Positions 11,901 to 24,324 of a stretch of DNA of 64,000 nucleotides are shown one piece after another. Position 1 is the stretch's first letter. The number at the start of each line of letters is the position of its first letter. Location of the stretch: positions 2,728,001 to 2,792,000 of the forward strand of contig MU271146.1 of assembly GCA_021432605.1 (NCBI GenBank), in the 5' to 3' direction. Both the position numbers and the translations under genes were made by a program. This stretch comes from Coniochaeta sp. PMI_546. Lineage: Eukaryota; Ascomycota; Sordariomycetes; Coniochaetales; Coniochaetaceae. Below the pieces are notes generated by a model. It was given only the letters and a program-made list of their open reading frames with translations, was not told the origin of the DNA and ran no database searches.

Positions 11901-14900
11901 CCGGGTATTATTCTAACGTTTCGGCCGTTTTTTTCTCGTATTTAATTAAGGGTCGGGCCGTATATATCTTATTTCCCTTACCTTACCGGGCCCTTTTCGT
12001 TCTAACGAATAAATCTCTTACCTTATTATATCTATTTTTTAAGCCTTCGGCTAGCTTATTTATTTTATATTTGGTAACGAAGGAATATAACTTCGAATTT
12101 AACTAGAAGTCGATCGGAAAGACGAACGCCTTTATTTCGAATACCGTTATCCTCGTAACGTTATACGCCCCGGTAACCGATTTTAAATATACCCTTTATA
12201 ATTTATATAAGTCTTTATATAATAATAAAGATAGTTTCTTTATTCTAATAACGGAATACTATATCGTCGATATATATCTGACTACGGAACGTATTACCGC
12301 CGTATATACCGTTCTTACTTTTAATAAACTTGGGCCCTAAGTCGAAACTATAACTTTCTCGATTATTAGTTTTTAGATTTCTATTTTTACGCGGAAGAAC
12401 TATAAATATACGTTACCTTTTAACTTCTAATCTAATATCGTTCCGAAAACTTTAACCTTTCGCCTTAACTTTATTATTTGGTCGTTTAAACGTAATTCGT
12501 CTTCGATTAGCTTTTACGTCTTTATAAAATAGATAAACTAATATTTTGAAAAGTCGAACTTTATCCTAAACTTCTTCGCCTATCTCGTATACGTTACGTA
12601 TACTTTTCGGAACTATTTCGTTACGGCTTTTTTATTCCGTCTATACGAAATCAAGGTAATATCGTTAATAAAGCCCCCGGATTCTATTCCGATATATATT
12701 TAAAGGCTTTCGTATAGTATTACCGAATAAAAGGTAAAAAGAAAAAGGGATAATAATAATCTTTATAAAACCCCGCCCCGAATTCTAATCGGTTTAGATT
12801 CGGTATCGTCAAATTTAAATATTATCGTCCTTTTTATAAAGAAACTTCTTATCTATATCTCGACCTATCTTAGGAAGCCTTTCTTATATAAGACGTCTAA
12901 AAATCGCCGGTAATTTACCTTATCGAACGTTTCGGAAACGTTTAAAGCTAAAAACGAAACCGTACCGTTCTCGTCTTATACCGTATAAACGAAATCTATT
13001 ATCTTCTAAAAGGTTATCTCGTATAACCGACTTCGCCTATTCCTTATTTATTCGTCGGGTAGAAATCCTTATTCTTCCGTTTCGTTTATTATACGTTTGG
13101 CGACTATTACTTTAATTACTTTCCTTATCGTATTCAAAAACGCGATAAATCGTTACGACCCCGTTACGTTTATCCGGTCTTTATCTTTCGGAAAAACGAC
13201 GGTTTTCGCCTTTTTAAACCTCTTTGGATAATATCTTAGTTTAAAACTCGCGTTTATTACGTTTACGAATCGTTCTCGGAACGGTTTCCCTAAGACTTTT
13301 AATAACCCGTTCGGGATCCTATCTAACCCGGGGGCTTTTTACGGCTTAGTTTTCCTTAAGGCCTATACGATATTTATCTCGTCGACGTTTTACCGGACCG
13401 ATAACTTTTTATTTTAAAGATAAATTATAACCGGGTCTTTCCCGATATCGGAAAGATCTATTTCCGATTCCGGGTAAAACTTCTAGCTTAAGACCTTTAC
13501 TTTCTCGTCAAAGGTTTTTATTTTCGTTCCGTCTTATTCCTTTTCTAATATTAGGATAAAGGCCGGGGTCGGCGGTTTGTAATTCCGGAATCGTATTTAT
13601 TTCGTAATATTCTATAATATTTTCCCCCCGTTATCTTAGTTAGAATTATAAAACGTTTTCCTAAACGCCGTTTTTTAAGCTTTTCGGATTAGTCGTTTTT
13701 TCTTCGCCTCGGTTTCTTTTAGTTACCTTTTCGACGTTTTTATCCGGATTTTCCGGTATCGGTTCGTTAACCTTACGGCTTCTATTATTATAACTATAAT
13801 CTTTAAGGACTATTACTTATTTCGTAAGGGCTTTCTTTTTTTCGGCGGTATATACGTTTCGGCTACCTTTTATATTACTACCGTTAACTCGTTTACGTAA
13901 CGGTCTAGCTTCGAAATCTTTCCGAACGTACCCGGGGAAAGGAACGATTCCGTTAAGTTTTTAACTTTCTTCTAATCGATCAATTTCCAATTCCTTCCCC
14001 GGGCTTCCTTTTCTCGTTCGGCTTTTTTATCTATCTATATTTCTTACGGTAAATAATCGTTTCTTTTATATTCCGGCGTCCTTTTATATTCTACCTAGTT
14101 TCCTTCCGTAACCTAAACAAAGTCGAACGTTATATCTTCCCTTCTTAGGTTAAAGAACGTACTTATCTTAGGTAATATAAATAGTTTCAATTCCTATTAT
14201 TCTATTAGGGTTCGTAGTTTTATCGTTCCGGCGTAATATATACCTCGCCCCGGTATCTATTTAACGGTATAGAAATTAAAGTCCTTTATAATTAAGGTCC
14301 GCCCTCGTAACCTTTTCGTTATAAGATTATCTAAAGGTATTACCTAAGTCGTATTTGATATATACGGTAACGATAATAAATATATTACGTAAATATTAAT
14401 CTTTTCCCCCGGTTTCGTTTTTATCGCGATTCGATACTAGTCTAATATCGTTTCGGTATCGGTTACCCTTATTCCCGGTCTAATTAAGATTGCCGCTTTC
14501 GTCCTCTTTTACCTTATCTATTAAATAACTTTATACCCGGAACTTTTAAAGTAGTTTAACCCCGGGACGTTCGGTTTTAAAAGTAGTTCGGTAATCGTTA
14601 TAATATCGTATTTCTTTCGTATATTATATAATTCTTATATTACGTCGTATCTTTTATAAACGTTCTAATATAAGATCTTTAGTTTTCCTCTAACTATAAT
14701 ATAAGGGTATCGATTTCTTTCTAAAAGCTATTCGGTACCGTTAAAGTTACGTTCTAGGATAATATAAAGTCGTTAAGTTATCGTTATAAAGAATCCCTAA
14801 CTAACGGGACTATTATTTTAGGGGGTTTACTTACCCGTTTAAATATCTCGATAAAGTTTCTTTTAACTTGGTTTATAATCCTTTTCCTCGGGCTTTTAAC

Positions 14901-15091
14901 TAATATAAACCTTTCGTTATCGGTTTATTATCGTTTTTCTTACGTAACGTAGAACCTTACCGGTCTATTAAAAAACGCGTCTTTTACCGCTTTTATTTCC
15001 GTTTTAGCTTTACGGTAATCGTATAATTATACGGGGTATCCGTTCCGATAGTTTATATATTTCGGTTCGGTTTTCGCGGCTTTAAATATAT
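8938..15091 (-). mobile_element. Tad1-like LINE, long copy, 3' two thirds (copy 3)
   Basis: This is a non-LTR retrotransposon on the - strand. Its 3' end, at left, carries the same simple-repeat tail (TATTATTATTATTAC on +) as copies 1 and 2. Read on -, a reverse transcriptase finger motif of the KAPGxDxIPNGLLK type lies near 13,300-13,355, an RPIALLNT-like block near 13,150-13,200 and an F(V)DD-like catalytic box in the frame GFINDITLISY near 12,650-12,700. An AP-type endonuclease is expected upstream (13,800-15,000) but I could not verify its residues. No reading frame is intact; CpA-directed RIP has added stops throughout. The element continues after the Gypsy insertion at 21,878. Confidence 0.75.
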
Positions 15092-15482
15092 TATTACAGA
15101 CCTACGGTTACGAAGGGAACCCCGCCAATCGATAAGGAACAGATATATAAGGCGTATCGTACTATATAGGTTAGGGACCCCGGGTTACGTGACTAATAGG
15201 AGGAATAGTTTCATAGCAAACATATTAGGATATGGGTAATAGTTTCCTATCAACTATATCGTTATAATCTCTATAAATATATAGGAAAGAGTCTCTCTAA
15301 ACTCCGTTATAGATAGTTCTTAATTACCTAGTAATCAATCTAAGTATTTAATCGAGGTTATTATTAAGTAAGATACTTGTCTTAACGATATTAGAATAAA
15401 AACTGCTTGTTATACCTTAACTTATTTACCCTAAGTAACAGAACTTACCTTTTAATCCTTAGCCCGTCTTAAGATTGTTATA
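15092..15482 (+). repeat. 5' LTR of Gypsy family A copy 1
   Basis: This 391-base direct repeat matches 21,487-21,877. The first and last bases correspond to TG...CA after C-to-T change. It matches the solo LTR at 34,532-34,923 and, in reverse, the LTRs of the element at 24,325-31,089. Confidence 0.85.
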
Positions 15483-18400
15483 TTTTGATTATTCCTATTC
15501 GGTAAGTTAACCTTATACTAAGTAACTAATAATCATATCGACAAAAGGAACCGTTATAACTATATCTAAAAAAGAGTTTGTTTAGTAGGTTACTAAGTTC
15601 GGAACCGAATTGGAAAAGTTAAAAAACGAATATGAAAAACTAAAATCTAGATCGGCGGAACTTAAGAACGACCCTAAGATTACGGAACGAGCGGCTAAGA
15701 TTAAGGCCCCGCGGCCGGAACCTTACGATAGGAACCGCGAAGGGTTATAAGCTTTTATTACCTAGATTAATACGTACCTTTCGATTAACAAGGCGGTTTT
15801 CGTTTACGAGTACGAAAGGGTAATATACGTAATAAGAATATTAAGGGGAAGAACTACGGAATAATATAAACTAATATTACGCGATTGGATAAATAATATT
15901 GCTAACGATCGTAAATCCGAAACTAGAATACTATTTAATAGTTTCGATAAATTTTAGGAGAAATTCCGCGAAACGTTCGGTAATCCTAATAAGACGCGAA
16001 CGGCCGAACGATAGCTAATAAACTTAAGGTAGAAGGGATCGGCCGGAACCTATATAACCGAGTTCAAACGTTTCTCTACGAAACTCGATTTAAAGGAAAC
16101 GGCTCTTATAATTTAGTTCTACGGAAGATTTCGTAATAACGTTAAAGACGAACTTAATAAGACCGATAAACCTAAGACTTTTTACGAATACGTTATATAG
16201 GTTATCTTGATCGATAATCGATTATATAAACGATAGTTAGAAAAGAAACGAAAAAGAGTTATATAAAGACGGTCTAATAATAATAATACCGCGAATATTA
16301 GCCAAAAGAGGTTTACCGCTTATAATAATTACTTTGGACCAATAGAACTAGACGTTACCCGGAAGGATAATTCCAAGAAAAATAAAAAATATTTTAACTA
16401 CGGTAAGTAAGGATATTTCGCTAATAAATATCGATAACTTAAAAAAGCTTAGAAACTAGTCCCCGAAAACAAAGTTTAGGCGATTATAAAGGATAGAAAA
16501 TCCCGCGCTATCGTAATAATACGTAAAGAATAACAATATAAAGTATTTCTTAGATTACCGGGAAAAGAAATCGATTTGGTAATAATATTAGGTTACGATA
16601 TTACGGACGTAACGTATCTAGTTAACCTATTAGATCGAAAATAAAACGAAATCGAAAAAGAACAAATACCTTTATATAAAGATTACGAGTCGGTTTATAT
16701 TAATTCGGTTTATTATAATTAGATTTCGTAGAATTCGTACGTTTTCTACCGTTATACTTAATATATATAGGAAAAACTAGATTATAAATAGATACTAGTA
16801 CGAATACTAATAACTAGACCGATACCTTACTTTTATAGATCTAGAGATATCGAAAGATACGAGGAAGTATATAGGAACGGATAATACTTATTACTAATAC
16901 TACCCGGAACTATATAATTATAACTTAACCTAACGGGATAAGAGTTCTTAATAATAACGGAACCTAGACGAAGAATCGAAAATAAGAACCAAATATAAGT
17001 TACTTATTTACCCGAGAACTCGGTAAGATAAACGGGACGATTAGGATATTCGGTATTAGAAATCGTAATATAAATTACGACGAAAGAAGAATCGACCGAA
17101 AAGTTCTAGATACGATAATATCGTATTAACGCGTAAGTTAATACGTATTTGGCGGGTTACCGGGGTTATAAGTTATAAATATAAAAGAAAATCGAAGAGT
17201 TAGTATAAAAAATAGACCAAATAGACAAACGTTTGGATAGATTATTAAGCCCCGAGCCGGAAGTAAAAAAGGAGGAAAACGGGAAACCGTTAGAACCTTT
17301 CTTAAAAACTAAAGATAAACCTAAATATTACGGTATTTCGTTCCGAAGATTAGAAAAAAGGTTAAAAAACGACAAACGTCGATTATAAAGGGATTATATC
17401 GACGTAATATAGAAAGATCCTTATATACGACCGTAAGAGTTAAGTATTTATAAGTTACGATTAATATATAAGGAAATAATACTTAGGTAATAATAGATAA
17501 CGGAATATAAAGAAATTATATCTCGCTAAATCTCGTTAATATATTACGATTACCTTAGAAGAAAAAAAACGAGCCTTACCGACTTAGAATTATTAATAGA
17601 AGCCTTATCGATTATAGATAAAGACTAATAGATATAGAAATTACGCCTTTTTAAATTATTATCTAAGGTTATGATTAAGAGATAACGTTCGATATTACGG
17701 AAATCTTATCGTATAATATAATATTAAGGATACCTTAGCTACGAACGAATAATCCCCGAGTTAATTGGAAAATAAGCTAACTTTAGTAAGATACGTTAAG
17801 AAGAGAATTAGCCTTTATAAAAAGCGGACCTTACGAAGAAAAACTTATACGTAACTTTAAAAGAGTTTTGATAATCTACGAAACGATTATAGAGATTTAG
17901 TTTATATCGACGCGAGCGATTCCGAAAGAATATTATCGATATAATAAACTATTCAAGCCCGAACTTGAAATAGGATTATTTAAATATAATCGTTAGGATT
18001 ATAAGATTAATCTTTAACTAGGTAAAGAACCCGGATTTCATAAGATTTACCTTTTTAACGATTTATAATTATAAACGTTAAAAGAATATATTAATAAAAA
18101 TCTAAAGAAAGATTATATTCGACTATTATAATTACTAATAGGATACCTTATCTTATTCGTACTTAAGAAAAACGGGAAATTACATCTCGTTATAGATTAT
18201 CGATAGTTTAATAATATTATTATTAAAGATCGAGGACTATTACCTCTTATATCCGAATTAAGAGATCGATTATATAAAGCCCGATAGTTTATTATTCTAG
18301 ACTTTAAAAGAGTATATAACCTAATACGAGTTAAGGAAAGAGATAAGTAAAAGACGGTATAACGATCTAGGTTAGGATAATACGAATATTATATTATACT

Positions 18401-21400
18401 TTTCGGGCTCGTTAACGTACCGGCTTCTTTCTAAAGGATAATTAACTACGTATTTCGAAGGTAGTTAGACGATTTCGTCGTCGCGTATTTCGATAATATC
18501 TTGATCTATTCGGAAAACTTCGAATAATATAAAAAATACGTTTACCTCGTCTTATAAGTATTATAAGACGCGAATTTATTAGTCGAACCCGAGAAATACG
18601 AATTTTACTAGTAAAAAATAAAATTTCTCGGTTACGTTATATTATTAAGTTAGTTCGAAATAAACCTAAACAAATTAAAAGCTATTAAGGAATAGCCCGT
18701 ATTAGAAACGGTTATAAAAATACGAGCTTTTCTAAAGATTACCAACTTCTATCGGAAGTTTATTAAAGATTATAACAAGATCGTAATACCCCTTACTAAT
18801 TTTATTAAGAAAGACTTAAGGTTCGAATAGATTTCGAAAGAGGAGGAGGCGTTCTAGGAACTTAAGAAGAAGATTTTAAGCTAGCTAATATTAGTTATTA
18901 CGGATCCCGAGAAACCTTACGAAATAGAAACCGATACGTCGGAGTTCGTATTCGGAAGCTAGTTAGGATAAAGGGATAAACAAAAGAAATTATACCTAAT
19001 AGTATTTTTCTCGAAAAAGTTAAGTAAATTAGAACTTAACTATAGTATACTAGATAAGGAGCTGATAGCTATTATTAAAGCGTTTAAGGAATAGAAATAC
19101 TACTTTATAAGAATAAGATATAAGATAAAAGTCTTAACGGATTATAAAAATCTTATTACGTTTACTTTTACGAAAAAACTTAACAAACGACAAATTAGAT
19201 AATATAAGTTCCTTACCGATTTCGATTTCGAAATTGTATATAGGAAAAGGAATAAAAATAGTAGAACGGACGTTCTTAGTCGACGAGAGGATCTAAAACC
19301 GGAAAGAGAAATACGTTCGGCAAACTTCCTTAAGATTAATCAATAAAGGAACTTTAAACTTGATATATAAGTCGGAATAATATAAAACGTAGAACCCGAA
19401 GAATAATAGGTAGAAAAGATTAAGAAATACCGGAAGAAAGAAACAAAAGCGGATATTACTTTTATACTTCCGTTATATTACGGCTTACCCTAGTTCCGAA
19501 ATAAGGTATACGTACCTAACGAATTATAAAAAGAATTAGTAAAAGAGTTCTACGAATATTTATTATATAGATATTAAAGAGTCTATAAGACTAAAAAACG
19601 CGTACGGCGGACTTACGATTTTCCAAGATTAGATAAAGTAGTTAGATAGGTAATCGGCGAATACGATAAGTATAATAAAGCTAAGTTAAGTAGATATAAA
19701 CTATACGGGCTATTATAACCTATATAACTACTAGAGAAACTATAGGAAATGGTTACGATAGATTTTATCGTCAAACTACTAATATCGAAGGAACCTATAA
19801 CGGGGGTTACTTACGATAGTATATAGGTAGTTATAGATAAATTTTCCAAATACACGTATTTTATACCGTATAAGGAAATAAGTATAGCGGAAGATATAGC
19901 CTACGCCTTTTTAAAGGTAGTAGTAAGCTAACATAGACTACCTAAATAGTTTATTACTAATAGAGATAAGTTATTTACCTTAAAATTCTAGATAATATTA
20001 ATACGATAAGTCGGAATCAAATATAAGTTATCGATATCGTTTTACCCGTAGACGGATAGATAAATAGAACGAACAAACTAGACCTTTGAACAATATCTAA
20101 GGATATATATTAATGAAAAACAAGATAATTAGGTTAGGTAGCTATTAGTAGTATAATAGGCCTATAATAATATACCTAGCGAAACGTTAAACGGGTATTT
20201 ACCGTTCTTTATCAATTACGGTTATAAGCCTATTATAAGGGAAATATTAGGAAAAAGACTAATACCGTTAGATCTAGAACTATTACAAGTAAAATATACC
20301 GCGGAATAAATAAAGCTACTTTATAAGAGACTTCGCGGATATATAAAACTATTTAACTTACGAATAGTACGATACGTAAACTAGAAAAGGTTAAAAGGAC
20401 TAACCTTATAAGAAGGAGATAAAATCTACCTCGTACGACGAAATATCAAGATAAAACAACCAAACGACAAACTAAATTAGAAGAAAATCGGACCGTTTAA
20501 GATTAAGAAAAAATTATCTGATTTGAATTATAAACTCTAGCTATTAACGAATATATATATTTACCTAGTATTTTATATCTCGCTTTTCGAACTAGTACTT
20601 AAGAACGCGAAGTTAGTAATAGATATTAAAGTCGAACTAATATAGGAATACGAAATAGAAAAGATCTTTAGGTATAAAAAGGAAGGAAACGTAAACTTCT
20701 ATTACGTCAAATAGAAGAATTACGACGATTCGGAAAATACGTAAGAACCGGAAACTTACCTTACGAACTATTAGTAATTGTTATAGGAATTCCGTATTAT
20801 AATAGTATTATTACTTTAAGAATCGAAAGGGATAGTATTACGTCGCCGTAAATTACGTCCTAGCCTAAAATAAAATCGTTATCAAAGGAAAAAGACGTAA
20901 CGGAAGGCGGACGATTCTCGGTAATTTTCGTTACCTTACGATCGGCTTCCTCTTTTTCGACCCGTTCCAATTCCTCTATATTCGTTATACTTTTACGGAT
21001 AATACGTATTATTTTCTTAAACTATATTTTCTTTTGTTTACGAAGACGTTCGATCCTCGCGTTTATAATCCTTCGTTCTTTTTCGAGCTTCTCGAAGGCG
21101 AATTCGTATTCGTAAAACTACTTTCTAATACGTTTTAGGTTCCTAACTAAGAATTCCTATACGTTATAATACGAGAGTATATTACGGATATAACGAACGT
21201 AACGATTAGGATTAGAAGGGGAGACTTCGTAAGTAACAAGGCCCTTTTCTTCGTAGTTTGAATACAAAAGTATTTCGATATAGTCGGAATCTAAGAGGAC
21301 TTGGAAGAGTTTATTTTTACGAACGGTCGAGGCTTTCGGCTATTTTGTTTGTTTTTATATATTACGGTCAGATATAATAACGATAAAGAAAGGGAAATCT

Positions 21401-21486
21401 TCGGACGTAATTCATATAGGCTATTAGTATTATTTATAAGGAGTACTAGGCTTTAAAGATAATAACTAGAAGGAGGAGGGGGATAA

Positions 21487-21877
21487 TATTACAAACCTAC
21501 GGTTACGAAGGGAACCCTACCAATCGATAAGGAACAGATATATAAGGCGTATCGTATTATATGGGTTAGGGACCCCGGGTTACGTAACTAATAAGAGGAA
21601 TAGTTTTATAGTAAATATATCAAGATATAGGTAATAGTTTCCTATTAACTATATCGTTATAGTCTTTATAAGTATATAGGAAGGAGTCTCTTTAGACTCC
21701 GTTATAGATAGTTCTTGATTACCTAGTAATCAATCTAAATATTCAATCGAGGTTATCATTAAGTAAGATACTTATCTTAACGATACTAGAATAAAAACTA
21801 CTTGTTATACCTTAACTTACTTACCCTAAGTAACAGAACTCACCTTCTAATCCTTAGCCCGTCTTGGGATCGTTATA
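21487..21877 (+). repeat. 3' LTR of Gypsy family A copy 1
   Basis: This is the direct repeat of 15,092-15,482, preceded by a purine-rich tract at about 21,471-21,484 and followed by the target duplication TATAT. Confidence 0.85.
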
Positions 21878-21882
21878 TATAT

Positions 21883-23947
21883 ATATTATTTTTTAATAAC
21901 CTCCTTTTCCGTATTAGCCGTAAGCGGTTTCGTTCCGATAAAACCGTACCTTATAACCGAACTGGTAGTAATTATAATAACGAATAACCTATACGTCCGG
22001 GGCGAACGGGGAATACGGGTAGTTTTTATATTTCCAATATACCCCTTTCTCGTAAAATATATTCGTTATCGTTATATCTTCGACGGTAATAATAAACGTA
22101 ATCCGTAAAGTATCCTTCCGGGTTTACTTCGTCGGCTAACGGGCGCCGGAAATTTTTACCGAGTTCGACTTTTTTAATTTTTTAACTAGGTTTTTTTCCG
22201 TATTCTAAACGATCTCAGTTAAGGGAAAACTGTATATAATCAAGATATATACGGTTTTCCGTATAACCGTTCCCGTACCGAAAATTATAATTACCTATCC
22301 GAATATTATACTCGTTTTTTTCTTTATCTTTTCGGTTTTAAAGGTTATCTTATAATTTCCGTTTAGAAATCGGATCGTTATTAACGTATCTATTGATTTC
22401 CTTTCTTTATTTATCTTAATAACGACGTTTTGGCTTTCGAATATTATATTCTTAACTAAATATACGATAATCGCGAACTTATTATTCCCTAATAATACGG
22501 CGATTCTAATCGTTATTACGGTTACGATTATCGTATAAAACGCCGTCGGGGCGTTTATATATCGAATCGCCTTATTAACGGTAATCTTTACCTTAACTTC
22601 TTTAATTACGTCGAATATCTTACGCGTATCGGTTAAAGTACGGTCGGTATCGCGTCTTTTTCGTTCCGAAATCTTAACGTTATCGAATAGAGTTTTTACC
22701 GTTATTACCAAAGCTTTTATTAGGTCTTTAAGACGAATATCGTTTTTAAGTTCCTTACCCGCCGTAAATCGGGTACCTAATTCGATAAGTTCCGAATATA
22801 ATTCGTTTTCGTCCCGGGGTTCTTACGTCGCGGTAAATTATCTCGTCGGGCTCGTAAATACGTCGTCTAAGACGCGTTTAGGTCTCCCCGAATCGCCCCG
22901 TACTATCGACTTTTTCCTACCGACTACGCCGCGATCGCGTAACGATTACGATATAATCTTTAGGTAAAGTCGACCTATTAGAATTGATTTCGACTTTATT
23001 TTTCCGGTTTGAAGGCTTACTTATACGCTATACTGGTTTTAACGTATCTATAAGCTTTTCTAAGATTACCTTTATTTAAAGGTTAATCTTAACTATTATA
23101 TTTATTATTCCTTCTTCCTTATTAAAAAACTTCGCGTTTACGGTCGTTTCCGTACGCGCGGATACTTCCCCGGTTTCTACCTTTCGTATTATTATCCCGG
23201 TATAATCTTTTACCGGTTTAAACCCGTTTCTCGGTAAATCTTCCGCCGAGATTATCTTTATCTTTCTTACGTTTAAGACCCGATATAACGTCTAAGGCGA
23301 ATCAAACCGTTAACGTTATTATAACGTTTCGGGTTTAAAATATAACTATAACAGTCTTTGTAATATAAGTATATAAATTAGATTAAAGTTTAACGTAGAA
23401 AAGGTTAGTTCGTTATACTTTATTTTATCGGGGAAAGTTACTTTCGAAAAAATCGAAATAAGTATCGAAAACTTATAATATCTAATTCGGTAATTATTTA
23501 ACGTCGTTTAAGGTTTATATTATTTCGGTTTCGAGATTTTTATAATCTTATAATAGAATAATAATCTATTATTCGAACGTTTCCTAATCGGTATCGTCGA
23601 AATCTTCGTTTAAACGTTATTAGTTTTAAACGTAACGATCTTATTAGGATTAATAATTAGGTTATAATTAATTAATAGTTTTAAAGATACGGTTTTTTTC
23701 GGTACGATATTTACGTTTAGTTCCCCTAAATCCTTATTTAAACGTACGGAATTAATTCTAACGTTATTAAACGGTATAATTAAACTTTAATTCGGGGATA
23801 TTTTTAATCTTAATTTTAACGTTATAAAGAAAGTCGGAATCCGAATCGTTTCGTTTATAAATCGATCGTTAAAACTTTCGAATTTCTTTTTAAACTTTAA
23901 TATAAGTTTTAAAGGTTTTATATTTTTCTTCGGTACGCCCGAGTTCT
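21883..23947 (-). mobile_element. Tad1-like LINE copy 3, 5' part (ORF1 region)
   Basis: This is the continuation of the LINE at 8,938-15,091 on the far side of the Gypsy insertion, as shown by the matching TATAT duplication. On - it should carry the first reading frame. A stop-free stretch of 138 codons survives at 22,295-22,711 on this strand; it is lysine- and isoleucine-rich and I could not name a domain in it. RIP has broken the rest. The left-to-right join to 40,121-40,335 beyond the family B element is probable but rests on a 4-of-5-base flank match only. Confidence 0.55.
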
Positions 23948-24324
23948 TATAACGAATTAATATTCTCGAATACTAACCGATATTTAAAAGTCTATTGACA
24001 ATTAGTTAGGTACGTACGGTAAGTTATAATAAGATCGTATCTAGCTAAAAGATAAACTACTATTTTAAGAAGGGATAGGTAATTGAATATAGAGAATTAT
24101 ATATTAACCGTTATAAAAGTAACTTATAACTAACTAGTAATAAGGACTATTTAAATATAAGATATTCTTCCGTAGATTATTTTCCAAATAATAATCCTTT
24201 TGGCTATAATTAGTAATCTAAAACAAGTTGGCTTACCGTAATCTAAATGATCTTTTACGGGTAGTTTATTACCTATATATTTAGTTACTTAGTAATCCTT
24301 TTATAATTAGATAACCGTTACCCC
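23948..24324 (-). repeat. LTR of Gypsy family B (3' LTR side, fossil)
   Basis: This stretch is about 377 bases long and matches 39,738-40,120. Both share terminal sequence like that of family A LTRs (TGTTACG at one end, CGTTATA at the other, read on -). Its last bases are replaced by the abutting family A element at 24,325. It is best read as the 3' LTR of the family B element whose interior lies at 31,090-39,737. Confidence 0.65.

Larger units (their letters stand above)
15092..21877 (+). mobile_element. Complete-length Gypsy LTR retroelement, family A copy 1 (fossil)
   Basis: The element is 6,786 bases long with LTRs of 391 bases at 15,092-15,482 and 21,487-21,877. It is flanked by a perfect 5-base target duplication, TATAT (15,087-15,091 and 21,878-21,882), and sits inside the LINE on the - strand. 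Parts in order on + are gag with a CCHC-type knuckle region (about 16,390-16,440), protease, reverse transcriptase with the YFDD-type box (about 18,490-18,510), RNase H and integrase. A polypurine run lies just before the 3' LTR. It is structurally whole but coding-dead, with many tens of breaks. RIP inflates LTR divergence, so it cannot be dated from that; it is younger than the LINE it entered. Confidence 0.88.

Noticed and set aside
22295-22711. 138-codon open frame on - in the AT-rich block
   Set aside because: It lies inside the LINE, in the sense of its ORF1 region, and is surrounded by RIP stops. It is most likely a surviving open stretch of the dead LINE, not a host gene.
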